Source: Dongia sedimenti
Lineage (GTDB): Bacteria; Pseudomonadota; Alphaproteobacteria; Dongiales; Dongiaceae
DNA: 64,000 nt
Assembly (NCBI GenBank): GCA_030715195.1
Contig: JAUYVI010000002.1
Coordinates: 779,946 to 843,945 of the forward strand
Direction: 5' to 3'
Shown: positions 16,678 to 25,384 of the stretch, piece after piece
Layout of the letters: the number at the start of each line of letters is the position of its first letter
Position numbering within the stretch: position 1 is the stretch's first letter
Program-made: the position numbers and the translations under genes
Notes under the pieces: model-generated
Database searches by the model: none
The model's input: the letters and a program-made list of their open reading frames with translations, nothing else
Told to the model about the DNA's origin: nothing

Positions 16678-17997
16678 CTAGTGATATCTGGGCAGCAAAT
16701 TGCCGTGCGCGTCGATCAGCGCGTCGACCAGTTCCTTGATTTCGTCCAGCGAGAGCTCGGCCGCGGTGTGCGGGTCGAGCATGGCGGCGTGGTAGATGTG
16801 CTCGCGCTTCCCCGTGAGCGCGGCGGCCACGGTCATCTCCTGCACGTTGACACTCAATCGCATGATGCCGGCGAGCTGCCCCGGCACCCGGCCGACCCGG
16901 ATCGGCTGGATGCCGTTGCGGTCGACATGGCACGGCACCTCGACGGCGCATTCCGGCGGCAGGTTCTCGATCAGCCCGTTGTTGCGGACGTTGCCGTAGA
17001 TGAGGTTGTGCTGGCCGGTCACCATGGCGTGGATGATGGCCGCGGCATATTCGTTGCTCTTGCACACCTCCAGCGGCTTGGCCTGGTCCTCGAGCTCGGT
17101 CTTCAAGCGGTTCCAGTCGGCGATCTGGTCCTCGCAGCGCACCAGGTATTCGTCGAGCGGCACCGAGAATTTCTGCACCAGGTCGTCGCGGCCGCGCTTG
17201 ATGAACCAGGCATTGTATTCGGCGAAGTGCTCGCTGGATTCGGTGACGAAATGGCCGAACCGCCGCATCGTCTCGAACCGCACGGCGTCGTTCTTGGGAT
17301 AGCTGCCCTGCTCGGCCATCTTGCGCAGCCGCGGATAGAGATCCTCGCGCGCGCCGTTCGGGTGGCGCTTCTCGAATTTGAGGAAGAAGGCGACGTGGTT
17401 GAGGCCAGCGCTGGTGTAGTCGATGCTCTCGATCGGCTCGTCGAGGCAGCGGGCGAGATGGGCCGAGGTCTCCTGCACGCTGTGGCACAGGCCCACATAG
17501 CGGATCTCCGGCGCCGCCTGCGTCACCGCCCAGGAATTCATCGCCATCGGGTTAACATAGTTCATCAGCAGCGCGTCCGGGCAGAGGTCGCGCATGTCGC
17601 GGGCGATGTCCAGAAGAACGGGAATCGTGCGCAGCGCCCGGAAGATGCCGCCGATGCCGAGCGTGTCGCCGATGGTCTGCCGCAGGCCGAAGCGCTTCGG
17701 CACCTCGAAGTCGGTGACGGTGGCCGGCTTGTAGCCGCCGACCTGCATCATCAGGATCACGAAATCCGCGCCCTGCAACGCCTTCCGCCGGTCGGTGGTC
17801 GCCTCGACCTGCAGCTTCTGCAGGCCCAGCGTCTCGCCGATGCGGCGGGCCACGATCTCCGAGGTCGCGAGCCGCTCCGGATCGATGTCGTGCAGGCTGA
17901 TGGCGCTCTCGGCCAGCTCCGGGTTGCTCAGCACATCGGAGAGGATGTTCTGGGCGAACACCGTGCTGCCGGCCCCGATCAGGGCAATCTTGGTCAT
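16678..17997 (-). CDS. GH4-family alpha-galactosidase
   Basis: NAD+- and Mn2+-dependent glycoside hydrolase of 439 residues that cleaves alpha-galactosides by redox-assisted elimination. The N-terminal Rossmann motif is IALIGAGSTVFAQNIL; DTLGIGGIFRALRTIPV, MNYVNPMAMNSW and the metal-binding C/H pair in GLCHSVQ are family signatures, with SAGLNHVAFFL further on. The ATG at 17997 gives the standard MTKIALIGAGS start; a GTG at 18018 would add seven residues. It is likely cytoplasmic and acts on sugars imported by the neighbouring ABC system. Confidence 0.92.
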   Translation of the reverse strand: MTKIALIGAGSTVFAQNILSDVLSNPELAESAISLHDIDPERLATSEIVARRIGETLGLQKLQVEATTDRRKALQGADFVILMMQVGGYKPATVTDFEVPKRFGLRQTIGDTLGIGGIFRALRTIPVLLDIARDMRDLCPDALLMNYVNPMAMNSWAVTQAAPEIRYVGLCHSVQETSAHLARCLDEPIESIDYTSAGLNHVAFFLKFEKRHPNGAREDLYPRLRKMAEQGSYPKNDAVRFETMRRFGHFVTESSEHFAEYNAWFIKRGRDDLVQKFSVPLDEYLVRCEDQIADWNRLKTELEDQAKPLEVCKSNEYAAAIIHAMVTGQHNLIYGNVRNNGLIENLPPECAVEVPCHVDRNGIQPIRVGRVPGQLAGIMRLSVNVQEMTVAAALTGKREHIYHAAMLDPHTAAELSLDEIKELVDALIDAHGNLLPRYH

Positions 17998-18123
17998 CGC
18001 GCGAAACTCCGCTGCCACCCGTGGATTATGGCGCGAGGTATCGCACGGGCCAGGGCCTGGGTTCTTGCCGATTAGCCGGAGAGCTTTCCCGAAAGCCAGC
18101 GCTCCAGGCTTCGGTTCCGCGTT

Positions 18124-18774
18124 TCACGCCGGCACCCAGGCTTCGCGGATCGCCGCCGTGGGCATGGTCTGCACCTGCTGGCTGAAGCGTTGCTGATAGA
18201 GCTGCAGCACGGCGTCATGGCAGAGATCGCAACCGCTGCAGAGGGCGTCGGTCGCGAGGATGACCGGGTAACCGAGATCGACGGCGGACAACACGGTCGC
18301 CAGCACGCAGACGTCCGATTCCGCGCCCGACACGATCAGCGCCGCGGCCGACAGCGCCTTCAATCGCTCCTGCAGCGCCGGCGCGGAGAATGCCGAGTAG
18401 CGGGTCTTGTCCAGCACGGTCGCGGGCGGGACAAACCGCTTCAGGGGTCCCATCAGCTCGATCGCGTCCGGATCGATCTCCTGCGCGGTCAAGCCGGGCC
18501 ACTTGCGATAGAAGGCACGCCAGGTCCCCGGCATCCTTTCGGCGTCCGGCGGAGGAACGAAGCGCGTGAAGATGCACCGCGCCGGTGCGTGCTCGACCAG
18601 CGAAACGATCACCGGCAGCACGCGCTCGGCCCAATCGGCGGCCCAAGGTCCGGCCGGGCCGATCAGATTCTGCATGTCGAGGCAGAGGTGCACGGCGCGC
18701 GGCGGAATGGCGGGCGGCAGCGCAGGTTCCGCCTGCAGGTCGGGAGGGGATGCAGGCGGAACGATCACGCTCAT
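18124..18774 (-). CDS. Isochorismatase-like cysteine hydrolase
   Basis: Cys hydrolase of 216 residues. The catalytic triad is visible as D33 (LCLDMQN), K123 (LDKTRYSAF) and C156 (ESDVCVLATVLSAVDLGY). The family includes isochorismatases, nicotinamidases and N-carbamoyl amidohydrolases; the residues do not settle the substrate. It begins 24 bp after the hemerythrin-domain gene on the same strand, so the two may be co-transcribed. Confidence 0.88.
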   Translation of the reverse strand: MSVIVPPASPPDLQAEPALPPAIPPRAVHLCLDMQNLIGPAGPWAADWAERVLPVIVSLVEHAPARCIFTRFVPPPDAERMPGTWRAFYRKWPGLTAQEIDPDAIELMGPLKRFVPPATVLDKTRYSAFSAPALQERLKALSAAALIVSGAESDVCVLATVLSAVDLGYPVILATDALCSGCDLCHDAVLQLYQQRFSQQVQTMPTAAIREAWVPA

Positions 18775-18798
18775 GGGCGATCCAGCGACCTCGGGCGA

Positions 18799-19341
18799 TC
18801 AGGCAGCCTGCTGGGCGACCGGGGATCCCTGCTCCAGCTCATGGCCGCTGAAGGAGCGGGTCTGCGGCGTCGGAAGGCCGCTCTTCTTGATCTCCGCCAG
18901 CAGCTCCTGCTTGCGCGCCGCCATTTGCTCGCCCAGGGCATCCATGTCGAGCCCGGCTTCCTTCGCCTCGGCGAACAGGCCTTCGGCGCGCTTCTCCTCT
19001 TCCTTGACGTGATGCTTGATCATCTCGGAGAGCACCTTGACCTTGGCATCATAGAACTCGTCATCGGGCTCGCCGCCGGTCAGCTCCGCGATCAGGACCT
19101 TGGCCCCGTCATGCTCGACATAGGCTTCCTGGACCAGCTCCTCATCCTCGATCGCGCCGGTGCAGGCGGGATAGAAGATCTCTTCTTCGATCGTGGCATG
19201 GACAGTCAGCTCGGTGCAGATCTGCTCGACCAGCTTCTGCTTCGCCGACGGACCCTTGGCGGATTCGAACTTTTCGAACAGGTCTTCGACCTTGCGGTGA
19301 TCCGCCTTCAGCAGGGCGACGGCATCCATTTCGGCAGGCAT
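18799..19341 (-). CDS. Hemerythrin HHE domain protein
   Basis: Protein of 180 residues with two HHE cation-binding repeats: LLKADHRKVEDLF, ELTVHATIEEEIFYP, YVEHDGAKVLI and MIKHHVKEEEKRAEG. These supply the His/Glu ligands of a di-iron centre. Members sense or handle O2, NO or iron. The ATG at 19341 (MPAEMDAVALLKADH) is preferred over ATGs at 19356 and 19377 from domain position and a GGAG upstream. The C-terminal tail is Lys/Glu/Gln-rich. Confidence 0.88.
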   Translation of the reverse strand: MPAEMDAVALLKADHRKVEDLFEKFESAKGPSAKQKLVEQICTELTVHATIEEEIFYPACTGAIEDEELVQEAYVEHDGAKVLIAELTGGEPDDEFYDAKVKVLSEMIKHHVKEEEKRAEGLFAEAKEAGLDMDALGEQMAARKQELLAEIKKSGLPTPQTRSFSGHELEQGSPVAQQAA

Positions 19342-19471
19342 TGGTCCATTCTCCATTGTCCGTGAATCGCTGCGCACACCGGTGCAGCACTCGGATCAAA
19401 CCCGCGGTTTGTCAGCTTGTTCCAGCGCCTGAACCGGCGACGGCAAGTCGGAGATCGACCGAATCCGATGC

Positions 19472-20896
19472 CTAGAAGCGGTCGCGCCAGCTCTTCAGCA
19501 GCGTGTTCTCCAGGGCCCGCGCCCGGCCGATCCAGTTCCGCGCGCCGGGGGTCGGCGTCAGGATGCGGCGGTCGAAGCCGGCGTCGAGCGCGGCGCGCTT
19601 CTCGCGGTCGATGGCGAAGATCGCGAAGGCCAGGCGCCTGCCGCTCCTGCCGGTGAGATAGCCGGCCAGGCCGCAGGCGAAATCCATGGTGCCGCTCTTG
19701 GCCGCCGCTTCCGCCTGGGGATCGTCGCCCATGATGCGGTTGGGCATGCCGGCCAGCACCGGCTGGCGGGCCATCGCCATCAGAATCGCCGCGATCTGCC
19801 GCGGCGAGGCGCGGCTTTCGCTGCTGAGGCCGGAGTGGTTGACCAGCTTGAACCCGGTCCAGTCGACATAGGAGAGGCGCTGCCGCAGCCAGTCGCCCAA
19901 GGCCGCGCTCGACGCGCGCGGGTCAAGCACCTGGCCGGTCAGGCGCCGGCTGGTCGCCAGCCCGATCAGCTCCGCCGTCATGTTGTTGCTGAATTTCAGG
20001 AGCCCGGTCATGACCTCGGCAAGCGGCGGGCTCTCCACCGTCGCGACCGGTGTCGCATCCGCCGGAACGGCGCCGGCCTGTGGTTCCGGCAGCACAATGC
20101 CGTTGCGCTTCGCCAGTTCGCGGAACACCAGCGCGGTGTTCCGCGCCGGCTGCTTCACCGGCAGGAAGATGGCGCCCTCTTCCGGCAGAGCTTCCGGGAG
20201 GTCCGGGGCGTAGAGCCAGCGCTCGCCCGACGCGTCGCCGGCATAGAGGAAATTGGCGCCCGGCGGCGGCTCGCTCTGCGCCGGCAGGAAGCGCACCCAA
20301 TCCGCCGGCACGTTCAAGCCGTCGGCCACGGCGCGGGCGTGAAAGGCGAGCTTGCCCGCTTCGTCGCGCGACCAGTTGACCTGGATGCGGTTGAAGTCGA
20401 CGCTGAGCGCGGCGATGCCGGCATTGTAGGTGGCCTGGATCGGCTGGTCGTTGCTCACCTCGGGTGCCGAACCGGAGTCGCTCGCATCGAAGAAGAAGGC
20501 CTTCCACCCGCCCTTCGGTTGCGCCGCCTTCGATTGGCGCGCGAGATCGCGCAATTCGAGATTGGTCAGCACCGGGTCGCCGCCGCCCTTGAGGTAGAGC
20601 GTGTTTCCGGCACGGAAGAGCCGGGTCTGAAAGCGGTAGTCGGCGCCGAGCGCCTGTTGCGCCGGATAGACCGTCGCCAGCTTCGCGACCGAGGCCGGGA
20701 TGAACAGGGCATCCGCCGACTGCTCCGCCAAGGCGCGGCCGTCGTCGAGATCGATCAGCACGAAACCGATATCGTCGGGCGCGAAGCCCGCGGCCTTGAT
20801 CGCCTTGGCATCGGGCGTCGCCTGCGGTTCGGCGGAGCCGGGTGTCACCCAAGAAGCTGCAAGGAAGATGGCGAAGACGGCAAGGAGGCGGCGCAT
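19472..20896 (-). CDS. dacB: D-alanyl-D-alanine carboxypeptidase/endopeptidase (PBP4)
   Basis: Periplasmic class C penicillin-binding protein of 474 residues that trims peptidoglycan cross-links. Signal peptide MRRLLAVFAIFLAASWVTPGSA. Active-site motifs: SVAK (SxxK) in FIPASVAKLATVYP, SNN in LKFSNNMTAELIG, and KSG in AKSGTMDFACGLAGYLTG. The start is set to the ATG at 20896 directly before the signal peptide. It is divergent from the mttB-like gene. Confidence 0.9.
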   Translation of the reverse strand: MRRLLAVFAIFLAASWVTPGSAEPQATPDAKAIKAAGFAPDDIGFVLIDLDDGRALAEQSADALFIPASVAKLATVYPAQQALGADYRFQTRLFRAGNTLYLKGGGDPVLTNLELRDLARQSKAAQPKGGWKAFFFDASDSGSAPEVSNDQPIQATYNAGIAALSVDFNRIQVNWSRDEAGKLAFHARAVADGLNVPADWVRFLPAQSEPPPGANFLYAGDASGERWLYAPDLPEALPEEGAIFLPVKQPARNTALVFRELAKRNGIVLPEPQAGAVPADATPVATVESPPLAEVMTGLLKFSNNMTAELIGLATSRRLTGQVLDPRASSAALGDWLRQRLSYVDWTGFKLVNHSGLSSESRASPRQIAAILMAMARQPVLAGMPNRIMGDDPQAEAAAKSGTMDFACGLAGYLTGRSGRRLAFAIFAIDREKRAALDAGFDRRILTPTPGARNWIGRARALENTLLKSWRDRF

Positions 20897-21054
20897 GCAC
20901 GCGAAGGTATTCGGTTGGCGGGCGCGGATCATGGCACCGGTCGTGCCTCCCGAAAAGGGACATGAGGAATAGGCGCCTGTGCTTCGAGAAAACTCATCCC
21001 CAAGCGCCCGGCGCTGCGCTAGCCTCGCTGCATGGTTCAGGGGAGCCGGGCAAG

Positions 21055-22587
21055 ATGACGGAAACGGTACGAGCACGGCGGACGCGCGAGCGGGTCGGCT
21101 CCGGACCGAAGCAGATGCCTTGGCGTCGGGTCGAGAACAGCTTCCGTCCGCTGGAAGTCCTCAGCGCCGAGCAGATCGAGCGCATTCACATCGCAAGCCT
21201 CAAGCTGCTGTCCGACTTTGGCCTTGAGTTCCAGAACGACGAGGCCTTGGGCATTCTGGCGGCCGGCGGCGCCCAGGTCGACATGGGGACGCGCATGGTC
21301 CGCTTCCCATCGGATGTGGTCGAGCACTTCATCGCGCAGGCGCCCGCCACCGCCGAGGTCTATTCCTGGAATCCCGAGAAGCGGATCGGTGTCGGCGGCA
21401 CGGAGATCGCCTTCGGTACAGTCGGCGGTCCGCCCAATTGCTCCGATCTCGAGCGTGGCCGGCGACCTGGGACCTATCGGGACCAGTGCGACCTCATCCG
21501 CCTGGAGCAGAGCCTCAACGTCATCCACTTCTGCGGCGGTGCGCCGGTCGAGGCGATCGACCTCCCGGCCGACACGCGGCATCTCGACACCGCCTTCGCC
21601 TTCCTGACCCTGACCGACCGCCCGTTCTTCGGCCGCGCGATCGGGGCGACCCGCATCGCCGATGCCATGGCCATGGCGGCGATCGCCCGCGGTGTCGATG
21701 TGTCGGCGCTGAGCACCCAGCCGGCGATCATGTCGGTGATCAGCGTCAATTCCCCGCGCCGGGTCGACCAGGAGATGGCGAACGGGCTGATGCAGCTGGT
21801 CCGCGCGCGCCAGCCGGCGATCGTCACCCCGTTCACCCTGCAAGGTGCGATGAGCCCGGTGACCCTCGCCGGCGCGCTGGTGCAGCAGAATGCGGAAGCG
21901 CTCGGCGTGCTCGCCTTCGCGCAGATGGTCAATCCCGGTGCGCCGGTGGTTTATGGCGGCTTCACCTCGAATGTCGACATGCGATCCGGAGCGCCCGCCT
22001 TCGGCACGCCGGAATATGCCCGTGCCGCCATTGCCGGCGGGCAGCTCGCCCGGCGCTATCGCCTGCCCTATCGCACCTCCAACGTGAACGCCTCCAACGC
22101 GGTCGATGCGCAGGCGGCCTATGAGAGCGAGATGTCGCTCTGGGCCGCGGTGATCGGCGGCGGCAACCTGATCCATCACGGCGCCGGCTGGCTGGAAGGC
22201 GGGCTCTGCGCCTCGTTCGAGAAGATGGTGCTCGATGCCGAGATGATGCAGATGATGGCCGAGTTCGTGCGGCCGGTGGTGATCGACGACGCGGAGATCG
22301 GCCTATCCGCCCATGAGGAGGTCGCGGCCGGCGGCCATTTCTTCGGCAGCGCGCACACGCTGGAGCGGTTCGAGACCGCGTTCTATCAGCCGATGGTCTC
22401 CGACTGGCGCAACTACGAGGCCTGGAAGGAAGCGGGCTCGATCGACGCCACCCGGCGCGCGCATCTGATCTGGAAGGAGCTGCTGGCGAATTACCAAGCC
22501 CCGCCGCTCGACATCGCGCGGAAGGAAGCGCTGGTGGAGTATGTGGCGCGACGGAAGGCGGAGATTGCCAAGACGGGGTTGGATTAG
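21055..22587 (+). CDS. Trimethylamine methyltransferase (MttB) family protein, pyrrolysine-free
   Basis: Protein of 510 residues of the MttB superfamily (COG5598). Pyl-free members demethylate quaternary amines such as glycine betaine or proline betaine onto a corrinoid protein. Recognisable stretches are LSAEQIERIHIASLKLLSDFG, GAMSPVTLAGALVQQNAEAL, SGAPAFGTPEYA and GAGWLEGGLCASFEKMVLDAE. The reading frame has no internal amber codon. The start is the ATG at 21055 with AGGGGAG upstream. No corrinoid protein or corrinoid-activation gene is adjacent. A paralogue lies at 55459-57027. Confidence 0.85.
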   Translation: MTETVRARRTRERVGSGPKQMPWRRVENSFRPLEVLSAEQIERIHIASLKLLSDFGLEFQNDEALGILAAGGAQVDMGTRMVRFPSDVVEHFIAQAPATAEVYSWNPEKRIGVGGTEIAFGTVGGPPNCSDLERGRRPGTYRDQCDLIRLEQSLNVIHFCGGAPVEAIDLPADTRHLDTAFAFLTLTDRPFFGRAIGATRIADAMAMAAIARGVDVSALSTQPAIMSVISVNSPRRVDQEMANGLMQLVRARQPAIVTPFTLQGAMSPVTLAGALVQQNAEALGVLAFAQMVNPGAPVVYGGFTSNVDMRSGAPAFGTPEYARAAIAGGQLARRYRLPYRTSNVNASNAVDAQAAYESEMSLWAAVIGGGNLIHHGAGWLEGGLCASFEKMVLDAEMMQMMAEFVRPVVIDDAEIGLSAHEEVAAGGHFFGSAHTLERFETAFYQPMVSDWRNYEAWKEAGSIDATRRAHLIWKELLANYQAPPLDIARKEALVEYVARRKAEIAKTGLD

Positions 22588-22627
22588 TCGTCTAGCGCTG
22601 GATCATCCGTCTCGGCATTGTTTGCCG

Positions 22628-22674
22628 CATCACGGCTGCAGTGCCCCCCACTTACTCCCCCCTGAAGGGGGGAG
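22628..22674. repeat. Half copy of the long inverted-repeat element with hairpin
   Basis: Starts CATCACGGCTGCAGTGCCCC, like the left end of elements A and B, and ends in a perfect hairpin CTCCCCCC-TGAA-GGGGGGAG (22655-22674). It sits between convergent genes, where the hairpin could act as a terminator. The right half of the element is missing. Confidence 0.6.
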
Positions 22675-22700
22675 AAGAGCACTGGCATCGCGTTCGCCGA

Positions 22701-23681
22701 CTACCCCTGATACAACCCCGCCTTCACCGCCTTGTGCTTGGCGAGCGCATAGATGGTGTCGATCATCGGCGTCGGCACCTGCACCAGCCGGCCCAGTTCC
22801 GCGACCGCGCCGACGATGGCATCGAGCTCGACCGGGCGGCCGCGTTCGAAATCCTGCAGCATCGAGGTCTTGTGCTCGCCGATGCCGGCGGCGCCGTCGA
22901 TCCGCTTCTCGACCGGGATCGGCATGGTGACGCCGAGCTTGTTGGCGATCGCCTCGGCCTCGTTCATCACGCCGCGCACCACCGCGCGGGTGCCCGGATC
23001 CTCGGCGATGCCCTTCAAGGTGCCGCCGGTCAGCGCGCTGATCGGATTGAAGGCGACGTTGCCCCAGAGCTTGACCCAGATCTCGGTGCGGATGTCGGTC
23101 TTGACCGGTGCCTTGAAGCCCGCGGCCATGAGGGCGCGGCTCAAGGCGGTGACACGCTCCGTCTTCTCGTTGCTGGGCTCGCCCAGGCTGAAGCGGTCGT
23201 TCTCGACATGCCGCAGCTCGCCGGGTGCCACGACTTCCGCCGCCGGATAGACCACGCAGCCGATCACCCGTTCCGGTCCGATATGCGTCCATTGCGCATT
23301 GCCGGGATCGACGATCGGCAGGCGGCGATCCTTCAGCGGACCGTCGAGACCGTAGAAATACCACCAGGGCAGCCCGTTCACCGCCATGACGACCGCGGTC
23401 TCCGGCCCGAGCAGCGGCTTCATCTTTTCGGCGATGGCCGAGACCTGATGCGCCTTCAGCGCCACGATCACGAAATCCTGCGGGCCCGCTTCAGCGGAAT
23501 CCTCGGTCACGCGCGGCTTCACGGTGAAATCGCCGCCGTGGCCGGTGACCTTCAGGCCGTTCTCGCGCATCGCCGCGAGATGAGCGCCGCGCGCGATCAA
23601 GGTCACGTCCTCGCCGCTCCGCGCCAGATGCGCGCCGATCAACCCGCCGATGGCGCCCGCGCCGTAAATGCAGAACTTCAT
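22701..23681 (-). CDS. 2-dehydropantoate 2-reductase family protein
   Basis: NADPH-dependent reductase of 326 residues, ApbA/PanE family. The Rossmann motif is IYGAGAIGGLIGAHLARSG; ALKAHQVSAIAEKM holds the conserved Lys, and KLWGNVAFNPISALTGGTLKGI the C-terminal substrate region. It may make pantoate for CoA synthesis, but several such paralogues occur per genome, so I give no symbol. The GTCAT/ATGAC palindrome at 23705 lies between it and the upstream acyl-CoA synthetase. Confidence 0.88.
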   Translation of the reverse strand: MKFCIYGAGAIGGLIGAHLARSGEDVTLIARGAHLAAMRENGLKVTGHGGDFTVKPRVTEDSAEAGPQDFVIVALKAHQVSAIAEKMKPLLGPETAVVMAVNGLPWWYFYGLDGPLKDRRLPIVDPGNAQWTHIGPERVIGCVVYPAAEVVAPGELRHVENDRFSLGEPSNEKTERVTALSRALMAAGFKAPVKTDIRTEIWVKLWGNVAFNPISALTGGTLKGIAEDPGTRAVVRGVMNEAEAIANKLGVTMPIPVEKRIDGAAGIGEHKTSMLQDFERGRPVELDAIVGAVAELGRLVQVPTPMIDTIYALAKHKAVKAGLYQG

Positions 23682-23704
23682 GAGGCGTTTCCGATTACTC
23701 TGCC

Positions 23705-23818
23705 GTCATGCCCCGACCCGGAGGCGAAGCCGACCTTCGTCGGCGGTGTCGGGGCATCCACGCCTTCGCAGCCTGCGGCATCCAAGGCGTGGATCCCCGC
23801 GCCTAGCGCGGGGATGAC
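23705..23818. repeat. Intergenic palindromic repeat (GTCAT...ATGAC family), copy 2
   Basis: A 114-bp element with ends GTCATGCCCCGAC and CGGGGATGAC, a first arm closing at GTCGGGGCATCCACGCC, and a second hairpin CCCCGCGCCTAGCGCGGGG. Its GCGGCATCCAAGGCGTGGAT segment recurs in copy 4 at 34538. Confidence 0.8.
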
Positions 23819-23847
23819 GACTGAGTGTTGCCAGCCGACGAAACGCA

Positions 23848-25362
23848 TCACCCGAGCCCCAGCTTCGCGGCCAGGCCGATGCGCTGCAGCTTGCCGGTGG
23901 CGCCCTTCGGAATCTCCGGCAGGAACAGGATCTTCTTCGGCACCTTGAAGTCGGCGAGCTTGCCGGCGACGAAGTCGCGGAGCTCCTTCTCGCCGACGCT
24001 CTGGCCTTCCTTCAGCACCACCGCCGCGGCGACCTCCTCGCCGAGCTTCTCGTGCGGCATGCCGAAGGTGACCACCTGGGCCACCGCGGGATGCTCCATG
24101 ATCACGTCATCGACCTCGCGCGGGGCGATCTTCTCGCCGCCGCGGTTGATGATCTCCTTCAGCCGTCCGGTGAGGCTGAGATAGCCATCGGCATCCATGA
24201 CGCCCTGGTCGCCGGTGCGGAACCAGCCGTGGGTGAAGGCTTCGGCATTGGCTTTCGGGTTGTTGGCATAGCCGGCGGTGACGTTCGGGCCGCGGATCAC
24301 GATCTCGCCGGTCTGCCCTCGCGGCAGCAGCGTGCCGTCATTGTCCATGATCGCGACCTCGGGCCCGGCCGCGATGCCGACCGTGCCCGGCTTGCGCGGC
24401 GCCGGCGGCAGGGGATTGCTCGCCATCTGATGGGTGGCCTCGGTCATGCCGTAGGATTCGATCACCGGACAGCCGAAGGTCTGTTCCAGCGCCTTCATCA
24501 CCGGCGGCGGCAGCGAGGCCGAAGAGGAACGGATGAAGCGGAGCTTGCGCCGTGCCAGGATCTCGGCATTGCGCTCGGCGCGCGCCAGGATGGTCTGGTG
24601 CATGGTCGGCACCGCCGAATACCAGGTGGCCTTGGCCTCGTCGAGCCAGCCGAAGAACTTCAATGCGTTGAAACCCGGCGGGCAATGCACGCTGGCACCG
24701 GCATACATGGACGAGAGCAGCGCGCCGATCAGGCCGTGGATGTGGAACAGCGGCATGATCACCAGCGAGCGATCGGCCGGGGTCAGCGCCAGGGTCTGCG
24801 CGATGTGGCGCGCCGAGGCGGCGAGGTTGCGCTGCCGCAACGGCACGATCTTCGGCCGCGAGGTGGTGCCCGAGGTGTGCAGCACCAGGGCGACGTCATC
24901 CGGATTCGGCTGCATCGGGCCGGCATCGGCGAAGGGCACCGAGAGCGTGAAGGCGCCGGCCGGCCCGTTCAGATCCGGCGTCAGCTCGATCAGCCGGATG
25001 CCGCGCCGCGCCGCGACGGCGCGCGCCGGGGACTCCGCCCCGCCGAGAATGATCAGCGCCTTGGCCTGCAGGTCGTCGAGGTAGAAGTCGAACTCGTCCT
25101 CGCGATAGGCGGCATTGAGCGGGGCCGCGGTCGCCGAGCTCGCAACGGCCAGGAAGGCCGAGGCCATTTCCGGCCCGTTCGGCATCACGATCGCGACCGC
25201 ATCCTGCGGGCCGATGCCGATGGCGCGCAAGGCGCCGCCGACCTGGTCCACCAGCGTAACGAGTTCGCCGCGCGTCATGGTACGGCGTTCCGGCGCGCCG
25301 ATCGCGTCCGCGTTGGGGTCGCCTTGCCGCAGCAGCGCGGCGACCGTCGTGACTTCACTCAT
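23848..25362 (-). CDS. Acyl-CoA synthetase (AMP-forming), oxalate/malonate-CoA ligase-like
   Basis: ANL-superfamily ligase of 504 residues. P-loop LHTSGTTSRPKIVPL, A5 motif ESYGMTEATHQM, A7 GWFRTGDQG, A8 GRLKEIINRGGEKIAPREVD, and the C-terminal catalytic Lys in KGATGKLQR. The compact length and PLFHIHGLIGALLSS resemble the Pcs60/oxalyl-CoA synthetase group, so a short di- or monocarboxylic acid is a plausible substrate. It starts 22 bp after the gamma-glutamyltransferase stop and is probably co-transcribed with it. Confidence 0.87.
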   Translation of the reverse strand: MSEVTTVAALLRQGDPNADAIGAPERRTMTRGELVTLVDQVGGALRAIGIGPQDAVAIVMPNGPEMASAFLAVASSATAAPLNAAYREDEFDFYLDDLQAKALIILGGAESPARAVAARRGIRLIELTPDLNGPAGAFTLSVPFADAGPMQPNPDDVALVLHTSGTTSRPKIVPLRQRNLAASARHIAQTLALTPADRSLVIMPLFHIHGLIGALLSSMYAGASVHCPPGFNALKFFGWLDEAKATWYSAVPTMHQTILARAERNAEILARRKLRFIRSSSASLPPPVMKALEQTFGCPVIESYGMTEATHQMASNPLPPAPRKPGTVGIAAGPEVAIMDNDGTLLPRGQTGEIVIRGPNVTAGYANNPKANAEAFTHGWFRTGDQGVMDADGYLSLTGRLKEIINRGGEKIAPREVDDVIMEHPAVAQVVTFGMPHEKLGEEVAAAVVLKEGQSVGEKELRDFVAGKLADFKVPKKILFLPEIPKGATGKLQRIGLAAKLGLG

Positions 25363-25384
25363 CCCTGAACTCCCCTCGCAAATC

